Shown here: piece by piece, positions 15,767 through 23,364 of the stretch
Layout of the letters: the number at the start of each line of letters is the position of its first letter
How positions within the stretch are numbered: position 1 is the stretch's first letter
The notes under the pieces: generated by a model
Told to the model about the DNA's origin: nothing
Databases searched by the model: none
The model's input: the letters and a program-made list of their open reading frames with translations, nothing else
Program-made: the position numbers and the translations under genes
From: Lachnospiraceae bacterium
GTDB lineage: Bacteria > Bacillota > Clostridia > Lachnospirales > Lachnospiraceae
Length of the DNA stretch: 64,000 nucleotides
Assembly (NCBI GenBank): GCA_910575275.1
Contig: CAJTEE010000009.1
Location: forward strand, 1-64,000
Direction of reading: 5' to 3'

Positions 15767-17584
15767 TTAGTTTTCATCATCTTCTTTCCAGCTATTCTGC
15801 CACCAGTCCTCCTCCCAGGGTGTACCTTGCCATGTGTCTGACCATAAATTCTTCCATTCCTCTGGAAAATCTGATGAATCAAATGCTTCCATATTGAAAA
15901 CATCCATAGAGTTTGAAGAATAAATCCCCATAACACCAGAACCTTTTCGAGTTACTTTGATGATATTATTTTCAGTACCATTTGTATACGAATAAGTGTC
16001 GCCATTTTCCTTGAAATCTTTAGGAGTATATATTTCTCCCCATTCTCCATTGTCAGTAATTGTTGTATTGGTATTTTTAAAATCATCTTTAGAAATCAGC
16101 TGAAAATATCCACTATTTGCAACTGCGTCTAAAGAACCGGAGAAACCTTCCGGTAAGACCAAAAAGACAGAAGCCATATTGAACTCACCAGTAATATTCC
16201 CTGATTTTATAAGGTCACAAGTAAAATGCGCACTGTCAATACTCAAATCAATATTTCCATAAGCAATGGCAGGAATATATAATTTTATGGTTTCATCATT
16301 TGTGTTCGTCCTCGTTTTACATGAAATGGATACCTTCCGGCTATCTTCCTGTTCATCAATTTTTACATCATAAACCTCACTGTTATATTCAGCGGAAATT
16401 TTACCATCAGCTGCCGGTAAAACATTCACAGCACAACTACTTATATCCAGTGATAAGGAGGGATTATCTGTCAGGTTTGTTTGCACCCCGGGAGGGGCTG
16501 CTGCATGTGCCTGATCTGTGGCTGTACTTATTGTATAAATTCCAATAAAGGACGCTCCTATAATTGCACATAAGGTCAATATAACAGTTAAAACTTTAGC
16601 TGCTTTAGTTTGTTTTTTTAAATTCATAATCGCACCTAACCTTTCTTTTAATAATTGTTTGTTTTCACTAAGCGTAACGGCGGCAAGAGATTCCTTATAC
16701 TTTCCAACTGCTGCCATTGCGTCAAGCAGAGTTTCGCCATAATCCTGTGCGTTATCATATCCCATTTTTGAGAGGACCGCTTCATCACAAGAAAATTCAC
16801 ATGCTTTTGTAATTTCACGCCTCATTAAATAAACAAGCGGATTGAACCAGTGCAGACAGACAGTAATTTGTACCAGCCATTTATAGAACATATCCCGCCG
16901 TTTGTAATGCGTTAATTCATGCAATACGATATATTGAAAGTCCTTCTCCGAAATATCTGCGCTTGGCAAAACAATGCATGGCCGGAAGAACCCAATCAGT
17001 AAAGGGGACGAAACCAATGGATTGACACAAAGCTCTACTGGTCTTTTTCTGCCAGTCTGTTCCGCGATAGCAGAAAGCCGGTCTAATTGCTCAACATTGG
17101 AAACCGGATGTAACCCGGCATTGACATATCGGAGAAAGCTATGATATGCCGTTATTTTTTGTACCAAAAGAATCAATGCAACCATGAGCCAGATAAGCCA
17201 AACATGATTGGCAAATAAAGACAGAATATCTCTAACCGGGTGATAGGATATGGAATTGTCTTTAGGTTCGACAGTATTCTGGCCTCCGTGTTCCATACCA
17301 GAAGCAGGAACATTGAAAGCATTTGAATTACCAGAGGGTAACGGCTGTTGCGGCAGGGAAACAGATTGAGTTATCGCCTGATCGATTGTCTGATAGGTTT
17401 TTCCCATCAAGTTTGTTTCTGGTCCTAACGGCAGTAATAGCCGTACAATAACAATGAGCCAGATATAATACTGCCATTGTCTGCTGATTTTGTCTTTGAA
17501 GAATCTTTTTCCCACAAATAACAGTAGTATAAGCAATGCTCCGGAAAAAGACATAGACAAAAATATTTTCAATAAAATGTTCAT
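15767..17584 (-). CDS. BlaR1/MecR1-type M56 sensor protease with DUF4097-like domain
   Basis: A 605-residue membrane protease. Several transmembrane segments (about 5-25, 35-55, 120-145, and near 330) surround an M56 metallopeptidase domain with the zinc site HELTH (in VLHELTHYKRRD) and downstream ACEFSCDEAV. In BlaR1 proteins this protease, once an outer domain senses a signal, destroys the BlaI repressor. The extracellular C-terminus (about 375-560) is not the penicillin-binding domain of true BlaR1 but a repetitive beta segment resembling DUF4097, so the signal is not obviously a beta-lactam. It overlaps the BlaI-type gene by 4 bp (ATGA). No beta-lactamase or other resistance gene is adjacent, so the regulon is unclear. 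Confidence 0.88.
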   Translation of the reverse strand: MNILLKIFLSMSFSGALLILLLFVGKRFFKDKISRQWQYYIWLIVIVRLLLPLGPETNLMGKTYQTIDQAITQSVSLPQQPLPSGNSNAFNVPASGMEHGGQNTVEPKDNSISYHPVRDILSLFANHVWLIWLMVALILLVQKITAYHSFLRYVNAGLHPVSNVEQLDRLSAIAEQTGRKRPVELCVNPLVSSPLLIGFFRPCIVLPSADISEKDFQYIVLHELTHYKRRDMFYKWLVQITVCLHWFNPLVYLMRREITKACEFSCDEAVLSKMGYDNAQDYGETLLDAMAAVGKYKESLAAVTLSENKQLLKERLGAIMNLKKQTKAAKVLTVILTLCAIIGASFIGIYTISTATDQAHAAAPPGVQTNLTDNPSLSLDISSCAVNVLPAADGKISAEYNSEVYDVKIDEQEDSRKVSISCKTRTNTNDETIKLYIPAIAYGNIDLSIDSAHFTCDLIKSGNITGEFNMASVFLVLPEGFSGSLDAVANSGYFQLISKDDFKNTNTTITDNGEWGEIYTPKDFKENGDTYSYTNGTENNIIKVTRKGSGVMGIYSSNSMDVFNMEAFDSSDFPEEWKNLWSDTWQGTPWEEDWWQNSWKEDDEN

Positions 17585-17964
17585 TTTTTTGTTCTTCCTT
17601 TCTCCAGGAGCTTTTTCAATTCCTCATATTCCTCGTCTGTCAGCAGGTCGCCAGAAATCAAATCGGAAACAAGCCATTTTGCGTCCCCCTCATAAATTTT
17701 ATCCAGAAAGTTTTTAGTCTGGGTTTTGTGGTAGTCGCTTTCCGACACAAGAGGGGTGTATTCATTACAACGGCCGATTTTTTTCGCTTTCAAAAATCCC
17801 TTATTGACGAGCCGGTTTAAAAGCGTGATAAGGGTGTTTTTTTGCCAGGGTTTCCCTTTGGCCGCTAAATCTGCTGTAAGGCTGGCAAAAAGCGTCGGTT
17901 TTTCTCCGTTAGCCCATACCACTTTCATAATTTCAAATTCTGCATCTGATATTTGCTGTACCAT
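17581..17964 (-). CDS. BlaI/MecI-family repressor
   Basis: A 127-residue winged-helix repressor of the BlaI/MecI/CopY family: ISDAEFEIMKVVWANGE at the N-terminus, NTLITLLNRLVNKGFLKAKK as recognition and wing region, and a C-terminal dimerisation helix. In this family proteolysis by the partner BlaR1 protease relieves repression. AAAGGAGG is 7 bp before the ATG at 17962-17964. Its stop overlaps the sensor gene start, so the two are translationally coupled. A strong promoter with dyad operators lies directly upstream, indicating autoregulation. Confidence 0.92.
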   Translation of the reverse strand: MVQQISDAEFEIMKVVWANGEKPTLFASLTADLAAKGKPWQKNTLITLLNRLVNKGFLKAKKIGRCNEYTPLVSESDYHKTQTKNFLDKIYEGDAKWLVSDLISGDLLTDEEYEELKKLLEKGRTKK

Positions 17965-17984
17965 TTTGATTTCCTCCTTTAAGT

Positions 17985-18034
17985 ATGACATCGTGTTACA
18001 CTTTAAGGGTAACACAGTGTCATACATATGTCAA
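17985..18034 (-). promoter_or_regulatory. Autoregulated promoter and dyad operators of the BlaI/BlaR1 pair
   Basis: On the minus strand: TTGACA (18029-18034), 17 bp, TACCCT (18006-18011). Overlapping and following the -10 are two facing arms, GTAACAC-ag-TGTCAT (18009-18023) and ATGACA-tc-GTGTTAC (17985-17999), forming a large inverted repeat. A further small palindrome, ACATATGT, overlaps the -35. The spacing is as expected for repression by the encoded BlaI-type protein. Confidence 0.75.
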
Positions 18035-18138
18035 GTGGGTATTTTTAGAGAACATGCAATTAAATAATACCAAACATGAAATTGTATTTAATTCACATAC
18101 TAACACCTTAAATATAAAATAAGTTTGGGTGATATTGT

Positions 18139-18498
18139 ATGGAACATTATGAAGATAGATTTGATTTTCATGGTCTCGGGCTGGCGATAAAAGACGCCCG
18201 CGAGAAAAGAGGATGAACGCAGGAATACCTTGCAGAGCTTGTGGGGCGTACGTCCCACACGATTATGAATATCGAGAACAAAGGGCAGTATCCGAGTTTT
18301 GGTGTTTTCGTCAAACTCGTCAACATGTTTGATATTTCCGTGGACCAGTTCATATACAGTGACAGCGGGAATAAAGAAAGCCTTTGCCGCAAGCATATTG
18401 ATGTGCTGCTTAACACCATGAATGAGAAGGGGCTTGTTGTCATGGAGGCAACAGCCGAAGGCTTGAAAAAAGCCAGAGAAACGGAGGTTTCCGAGTAG
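18139..18498 (+). pseudogene. XRE-family regulator broken by an in-frame stop
   Basis: A helix-turn-helix regulator frame starts at ATG 18139 and reads through GLAIKDAREKRG, then meets TGA at 18214-18216, and continues in the same frame as TQEYLAELVGRTSHTIMNIENKG, with VKLVNMFDISVDQF further on. In related proteins the position of the stop is usually Trp or Leu, so a single TGG-to-TGA change is likely. The C-terminal part looks intact to 18498. A restart is possible but would lack the first helix. It is divergent from the blaI-type gene and followed by a terminator. Confidence 0.8.
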
Positions 18499-18550
18499 GG
18501 GCCTCCGTTTTTGCGGCGTTTATCGCAGGTTCCGCTAAATGGCAAGCAGG

Positions 18551-18577
18551 GCAACTGTGGCCACAGTTGCTATTTTT
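18551..18577 (+). terminator. Terminator after the XRE pseudogene
   Basis: The perfect 20-bp palindrome GCAACTGTGG/CCACAGTTGC (18551-18570) is followed by TATTTTT on the plus strand. Confidence 0.7.
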
Positions 18578-18691
18578 GACGTCCCAGCCTTCCGGCCAGA
18601 ACGCAAAAATCTGCTTGTTGGGGAGGTCTCCGCTGCCGCTCCGGTCGGTGCTGGACGTGCGCCACCGGCGCACAGCACCCCCAAACCCGGC

Positions 18692-18712
18692 TTCGGGCCA
18701 ACTTGGCCCGAA
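18692..18712. repeat. Element palindrome copy 4 (perfect)
   Basis: Perfect arms TTCGGGCCAA and TTGGCCCGAA around a single C. It lies about 40 bp downstream of the relaxase relic's stop codon. No U-tract follows, so it is not a plain terminator. Confidence 0.8.
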
Positions 18713-18748
18713 ATGTCAGCGTCGCTTTGCTCCTTATTTTCACACCTC

Positions 18749-19856
18749 CTAACGCTCCTGTTCCTTCTTCCTCCCCGGCTCCACATAGCCCAGCAGATAA
18801 TCAATGTTTGCCTTCGCCGCCGTGACTTCCCGCATTTCTTCCTTCACTTTTCGGTACTCGGCATAGAGCTTCTTTTTCTTCTCCACAAGCTCCCGGCTTT
18901 CCTCTTTGAGCTCGACCATTTTAGGGGGCTTTGCCCCGTCCAGTATCCGTTTGAAGTCGGCGCAGGCCGCCCGGTAAAGCTCAATGTCGGCCTCATGCTC
19001 CGCAAGGAATCTGCGGCTGTATTTCCGGGCCTTGTACGCCTGGAACACTGGCCGGGGCCTGGCATACTGCACCGTGGCAGCCTTCAATTCCCTGTTGGTC
19101 TGGAGTGCGGCCTCGGTACTCTTGATCTGGCCGGACAGCGTGTGGAAATGCTCCGTGGTTTCTGCCGCTTTCTTTTCCAGCTGTTCATACTCCATCAAAT
19201 TATTTTCCTGCAAAAAGGCCAGGGCGGCGGCCATCTGTTTCAGGTTGAAAACCTTGGCCCACCGCTCATACCCCGGCCCCTTCCCCATAGTTCTTATATT
19301 TCCCCTGGCTTTTCATCTTCGGCTGCTTCACGACAGAGAGGCCGTTTTCCAGACAGAGGGTGTCGGACAGCCGCCCGAGGGCACGGCCGGAGCCGAGAAA
19401 ATCCCGGTATTTATGGGTACAGTCAAGGGTAGTGGAATTGTAATAAATGTGGTTATGGATATGGGCCTTGTCGGTGTGGGTGGTGACGATGAACTGGTGT
19501 TTTCCCTTCGTCCACCGCATAGCCAGCTCATAGCCGATACGGTTGGCGTCCTCCGGCGCGATCTCCCCGGGGAGGAAGGACTGGAGTATCTGGTAGCACA
19601 GCACATCTTTGTCTGTTCCCTGCTCCCGGCCTATGGCGGCTTTGTACCTGCTTTTCCACAAGAGAAATTCAACGTCTACCGTGGCCGGGTCACATTCATA
19701 GGCAGAGATATATTTTCCTTCCTCTGTCTTGACCGGGTTCTTTCCGTAGTCGGTACAGTCCTTTATGGACTGCGCTATGGATAGTCCCGGCGTGGTCTTG
19801 CGTTTCATCAGTCGTGTGGTCGCTATGGTCCATCCCTCCTTCCGGCTTCGGGCCAA
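18749..19856 (-). pseudogene. Relaxase with internal deletion and frameshift
   Basis: The N-terminal piece (about 19830 to 19270) is a mobilization relaxase nuclease domain with the metal-binding HTDKAHIHNHIYYNS motif. The C-terminal piece (19288-18749) begins GKGPGYERWAKVFNLKQMAAAL and is the helical C-terminal region of the same family. In intact relatives these are separated by well over 100 residues; here they abut near 19270-19285 in different frames, at a G/A-rich stretch where the lost segment was probably deleted. In addition, the codon expected to be the initiating Met is ATA (19824-19826), 7 bp after GGAGGG. The protein should be non-functional in nicking or at least in processing. 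Confidence 0.85.
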
Positions 19857-19867
19857 GTTGGCCTGAG
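19847..19867. repeat. Element palindrome copy 5
   Basis: TTCGGGCCAA-G-TTGGCCTGAG, immediately upstream of the relaxase relic's ribosome-binding region. The relaxase relic is thus flanked by copies 4 and 5. Confidence 0.75.
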
Positions 19868-19873
19868 ATAATA

Positions 19874-19902
19874 TTGTATAGTTGGAATGTACAAGTTATA
19901 AT
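19874..19902 (+). promoter_or_regulatory. Sigma-A promoter of the AT-rich cargo gene
   Basis: TTGTAT (19874-19879), 17 bp, TATAAT (19897-19902), 28 bp before the start codon. It directly follows palindrome copy 5. Confidence 0.7.
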
Positions 19903-19929
19903 AAAATAAATACATTATGGAGGTATGAG

Positions 19930-21093
19930 ATGTTGAAATCGCTTAATTCTATGGATTTTACTGTTGCTGTAGCATCCAATTCTATGACTATCGAGCAAGA
20001 TATGACATTTATCAAAGCTGCTTTGCTTTACTCCGATACTATTACGTTGGTAAGTCCAGTTGCATCTACATATATCGAACTTACTGATAATGCTAATAAG
20101 AAAAATGAAAAAGCATTATATAATTTAATGCAGAAAGTCATACCATTTTGCCAAAAAGCAGATCCTATATTTTGTGAGAATATTAATCAAACACTTGACC
20201 AATTTAGTTCTATATTATACAGTAAGCAATATCGTTCAATTCCACTACCGTTAAAGTATAACATTAAAAAGGCGCTCCTTGAATTTAGTACCGGAATAGA
20301 ATCTGTGTTGATACAAAATCTTGGTGAAGAAAATTGTAATTCTTTGAAAAAATTAGTTGAGTCTAAAAAAGTAAGATTATATGATTTTAAGAGTTCATTT
20401 GCTAATGATGATTATTATGTTTATGAATTTTACAACACATTAAAAAAATCCGTTAGTAACTCATCGACCTTTCCATTGTTTGATGATCTGTCCAATAACT
20501 TGATAAAATCAGCAATAGAGGAGAAAATTATTACCCTTAATAAAAGTAGTGAGTTTGAGGCGAAACATGCAAAATTAGCAGGTAATTTACTTATTGCTTT
20601 ACCTTCCTTTGAATTTGCAACAACAGATGAAATATTAGATATTCGCAAGGAACTAGAAAAGCCTCTAGTACGTTTTAGAAGCAAATTACTCGCTTATGAT
20701 GCTGAAATACAGTCTATGCCTTGGGATGAAGAATTTCAATTTGAATGTATAAAACTTTATCAACAAGAAGTGGCACCAGCAGTTTTAGAAATTGATGAAT
20801 TAACAAAAGAATCATCTTTTATAAAAAATCTAGGATATAGTTTTTTGACGGATAAATCTGCACTTGAAAAAAACGGGAAAATATTTATTACTGTAGCAAT
20901 GGCGGGAATTATATCAGCATTTACTGATGTACTGTCACGTGGACAAACTTTGGCTGCAGCAGGTGGGGCATATACAATTTCTAAGGTGGCGACAGCATAT
21001 AAAGAGTATGAAAAAAATCAGCATGATATTATGAAAAAGGATATGTATTTTTATTATCGAGCTGGGAAGCTTCTTGAAAAACGTACAAAATAA
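19930..21093 (+). CDS. AT-rich cargo gene of unknown function
   Basis: A 387-residue protein I do not recognise. It starts at ATG 19930 (GGAGG 6 bp upstream) and is expressed from its own promoter, opposite to most element genes. The N-terminus (SMDFTVAVASNSMTIEQDM) and LLYSDTITLVSP suggest an alpha/beta fold; the middle is helical; near residues 325-355 a small-residue stretch (VAMAGIISAFTDVL then AAAGGAYTISKVA) could be a weak membrane or hairpin segment. Codon use is strongly AT-biased, unlike the GC-rich relics on both sides, which points to separate acquisition. As an intact gene amid decayed transfer genes it may confer a benefit such as phage defence, but that is inference only. Confidence 0.75.
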   Translation: MLKSLNSMDFTVAVASNSMTIEQDMTFIKAALLYSDTITLVSPVASTYIELTDNANKKNEKALYNLMQKVIPFCQKADPIFCENINQTLDQFSSILYSKQYRSIPLPLKYNIKKALLEFSTGIESVLIQNLGEENCNSLKKLVESKKVRLYDFKSSFANDDYYVYEFYNTLKKSVSNSSTFPLFDDLSNNLIKSAIEEKIITLNKSSEFEAKHAKLAGNLLIALPSFEFATTDEILDIRKELEKPLVRFRSKLLAYDAEIQSMPWDEEFQFECIKLYQQEVAPAVLEIDELTKESSFIKNLGYSFLTDKSALEKNGKIFITVAMAGIISAFTDVLSRGQTLAAAGGAYTISKVATAYKEYEKNQHDIMKKDMYFYYRAGKLLEKRTK

Positions 21094-21144
21094 AAAGTGA
21101 TAAGCGTTAATAAGGAGAGGTATAGTCTACAAAGGACCATACCT

Positions 21145-21858
21145 CTTCAATTTATTTCCCCACCAGCGCCGCCAGCTCCTTCAATACCCCGGACAGCTGC
21201 CCCCACAGCTTTTCATAGTCCTCTTTCCGCCCGTCTATCTCCTCCGGGTACAGCCCGTAGGGTTGTTACGAAATACCCCCGTAAACCGGGCTGGAAGGTA
21301 TTAGGATACCTTTGCCCAGAAAACAGGGTCAGGACCCATTGGAATCCCGGGCTTTCGGCAGGTCCAAATCGTAACGCCCCTGCCCGGGGGTTGAGCGTTT
21401 CTTCCTCATGCGCTCCCGGCTCCTGCGGCGGCCCTTCCTCACAGACGGCCTTTTCCAGCACCGGGGCCAGCGGGAGGACATTCTCACGGAAATAACGGCA
21501 GAAAGAGCCCGTCCAGCCTTTCCCCAGCATGTAGCATGGACAGTCCAATGGAAGGCAGGCCAGCTTTAAGGGCGGCGCTTCCTTTGTTTCCTCCCACGTC
21601 GGGATTGCTGTTTCCTATCCGTTCATATCTGTTTCCTCCGGGTCGGGGAATGACGGCCCCGCCCTGATAGTCATAGCCCGCCGCATGGATGGCGGCGAGA
21701 GTCTCTTCGGATACCTTCTGGAAAAGAAGAGGGTCTGTGTCGGCCGCGACGGCCAGCATGTCCCTCTCGTTAAATTCCTCCGGGAGCTTCCCGTAAAAGG
21801 CTGGGCGCGTGTCCCCGTTTCCGTCTGTTTTATAGCGGCGGGGTGCCTGTTCCGGCAT
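21145..21858 (-). pseudogene. Decayed GC-rich element gene (relic)
   Basis: Reading leftward from ATG 21858 there is a plausible coding start (MPEQAPRRYKTDGNGDTRP, later LPEEFNERDMLAVAADTD) that runs to 21484. A second frame carries GSFCRYFRENVLPLAPVL at 21548-21400. A third ends with PEEIDGRKEDYEKLWGQLS and ELAALVGK just before a stop near 21150. These look like successive parts of one conserved element protein broken by frameshifts, and by an insert of about 115 bp (21263-21378) bounded by TTACGA/TCGTAA. I cannot name the family. Confidence 0.55.
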
Positions 21859-21877
21859 GGCATCCCGCCTTTCCTGC

Positions 21878-21898
21878 TTCGGGCCAGGTTGGCCCGGA
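21878..21898. repeat. Element palindrome copy 6
   Basis: TTCGGGCCA-GGT-TGGCCCGGA, about 20 bp upstream of the start of the decayed gene at 21858 and downstream of the toxin gene. Confidence 0.7.
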
Positions 21899-21952
21899 GC
21901 AATAAAAAACCGCCAGCGTCAGCCAGCGGTTCCATCGTTACTATATTTTGTT

Positions 21953-22291
21953 TTATCTTTCGTTGTCATACTGCGGCAGATCAGGAAACAGAATCCGAAG
22001 ATAATCCCGTCTGCCATAGAGAACACGGTCAATGTACACGTCCTGCCCATTCACACGGTAAAAAACCATGTAATTTCCACTGGTGAGAAATCGGTAGTCG
22101 CTTTCTATATCTGTCACAGCGGACAGCGGAGCGCCGATTTCTGAAAAATTTTCCAGTTCATCAACAGTGTCCATGATTTTGTTTACGGTGTTTTCAGCGG
22201 CTTGCGGATTACATAATTCAAAGGTAATATACTCCCAGATTTCGTCCAGGTCGTTCTGGGCTTCCGGGGAGTAATAAATGTTATTCTTCAT
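21953..22291 (-). CDS. ParE/RelE-family toxin
   Basis: A 112-residue protein of the RelE/ParE superfamily: the N-terminal YSPEAQNDLDEIWEYI helix pair is followed by strands with DYRFLTSGNYMVFYRV and VYIDRVLYGRRDYLRIL. Members either inhibit gyrase (ParE) or cleave mRNA on the ribosome (RelE); the sequence is closer to ParE-type, but the target is not provable by eye. Its start overlaps the antitoxin gene by 11 bp, so translation is coupled. With the antitoxin it probably stabilises the element. Confidence 0.88.
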   Translation of the reverse strand: MKNNIYYSPEAQNDLDEIWEYITFELCNPQAAENTVNKIMDTVDELENFSEIGAPLSAVTDIESDYRFLTSGNYMVFYRVNGQDVYIDRVLYGRRDYLRILFPDLPQYDNER

Positions 22292-22541
22292 TTGCCTTTG
22301 CCCGGAAATGTACTCTCACATCCGAGGACGAAAGCCATCCCTTTTCCTCGCCAGATTTTTTTCCTTTTGCAAGTTCGCCCATGAGTTTCAGGGTCGCCCG
22401 TGTTCTTTCATAGTCCTGCATGTCAATGATTGCATAGCGCCCGCGTCCGTTTTTGGTGAGAAAGACCGGTGCGCCCACAGATACGTCACGGAGCACATCA
22501 CTGTAATTCCTCAAATCAGAGATTGGTTTGATATTCGGCAT
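22281..22541 (-). CDS. Phd/YefM-family antitoxin
   Basis: An 86-residue antitoxin: MPNIKPISDLRNYSDVLRDV is a typical Phd/YefM N-terminal DNA-binding region, then GAPVFLTKNGRGRYAIIDMQDYER and a C-terminal toxin-binding tail. AAAGGAGAA precedes the ATG at 22539-22541, while an in-frame ATG at 22601 lacks a site. It neutralises the following ParE/RelE-type toxin and probably represses its own promoter. The pair lies at the right end of the element, next to the attachment site. Confidence 0.88.
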   Translation of the reverse strand: MPNIKPISDLRNYSDVLRDVSVGAPVFLTKNGRGRYAIIDMQDYERTRATLKLMGELAKGKKSGEEKGWLSSSDVRVHFRAKANEE

Positions 22542-22700
22542 AATCACATTCTCCTTTCTTACCCTTAGTATACCCTGATTTGATGTAAAATTCAACAGCA
22601 TATTTTACAACGGTATTTTAGTGAGCGCCCCATATAGATTTTGAGAGGCTCCCGGTCTTGGCCTGTTCTTCTTCTGGCAAAGTGAGTAAATGCAGTTATG

Positions 22701-23246
22701 CTATGAGACGGAAACAACCTTTTCCTCATATTTAAAAACCTTTAAATCCGGGGCTTTCCGGCTTGTCCACTCATAAATCCCTTTGATGTGTTCCCATGTT
22801 ACATCGTGGCTGGGCATACCGCCGGCTCTGCCGCCGAGAACCTTTTTTCCAATCAGGTTTTCCCACTGGAAATCCGCCTCCGGCTCCCTTCCGACGAGGA
22901 AATTTCCAGCACGTTGGGTGAGCTGTGCGAAATTGACGGCGTAATCATCCTCCTTGCCTGCATAGGCGTAAATGGTGGCCTCGGAGCCCATGAACCCGAT
23001 GTCGGCTTCCTTTGCGATCAACGCTGTCATGACCTTATCGGCGCCGGCCCCGTTGACGAGCGTTAAGTCAATGCCTTCCTCCTTAAAATAGCCGAGTTCG
23101 ATGGCGGCATATTGAGGAGCGTAAAAGATGGAGTGTGCCACCTCGTTGAGAGTCACAGGAGTGAGCCCGGAAGCTTTTTTTTGACAGCCGGTCAACGAGG
23201 CGAGAACCATGGTGCCAAGCAGAATGCTGCTGATGATTTTTTTCAT
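22701..23246 (-). pseudogene. Proximal half of the split ABC substrate-binding lipoprotein gene
   Basis: A 181-residue truncated product. Residues 1-21 are a lipoprotein signal (LLGTMVLASLTGC, lipobox Cys21). Residues 30-145 are lobe 1 of a SsuA/THI5-like binding protein: EVAHSIFYAPQYAAIELGYF, GADKVMTALIAKEADIGFMG and KKVLGGRAGGMP. At G142-G143-M144-P145 the frame enters the mobile element and reads 36 foreign residues (SHDVTWEHIKGIYEW...) to a stop. GGAGG lies 7 bp before the ATG at 23244-23246. The product lacks lobe 2 and should not bind ligand. Its missing part is at 11202-11762. Confidence 0.9.
22812..22823 (-). repeat. Right attachment-site repeat
   Basis: GGCGGTATGCCC on the minus strand, identical and in the same orientation as 11763-11774, again encoding Gly-Gly-Met-Pro in the binding-protein frame. 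Confidence 0.88.
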
Positions 23247-23364
23247 GTTATCCTCCAGAAAAATATGATGCTTTATTGTATGAAAAATGCGGCGCAGGGT
23301 TCCGGCACAGAGTGATTTTCGGAAAAAACGGATAAAACAGAGGGATTGCGGCGATACTGATAAA

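Larger units (their letters stand above)
11763..22823. mobile_element. Integrated, decayed mobilizable element of about 11 kb
   Basis: The element is bounded by a 12-bp direct repeat and splits a SsuA/THI5-like gene. Contents from left to right: large serine recombinase, two small ORFs, sigma-70 region-4-like regulator, BlaR1/BlaI pair, XRE regulator with a stop codon, relaxase with an internal deletion, AT-rich gene of unknown function, gene relics, and a ParE/Phd pair. Six TTCGGGCCA palindromes lie between the modules. There are no conjugation (type IV secretion) genes, so it is at best mobilizable in trans; the broken relaxase suggests it has lost even that. Base composition is patchy: the 19.9-21.1 kb gene is very AT-rich and the relics are GC-rich. 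Confidence 0.9.

Noticed and set aside
22604-22700. Possible extra gene between antitoxin and attachment site
   Set aside because: Only 97 bp, no start with ribosome binding site and no motif; probably promoter region of the antitoxin.
23247-23364. Thiamine or HMP-type riboswitch before the split binding-protein gene
   Set aside because: A SsuA/THI5-like gene prompted the search, but no TPP core (CTGAGA...) is seen on the relevant strand.
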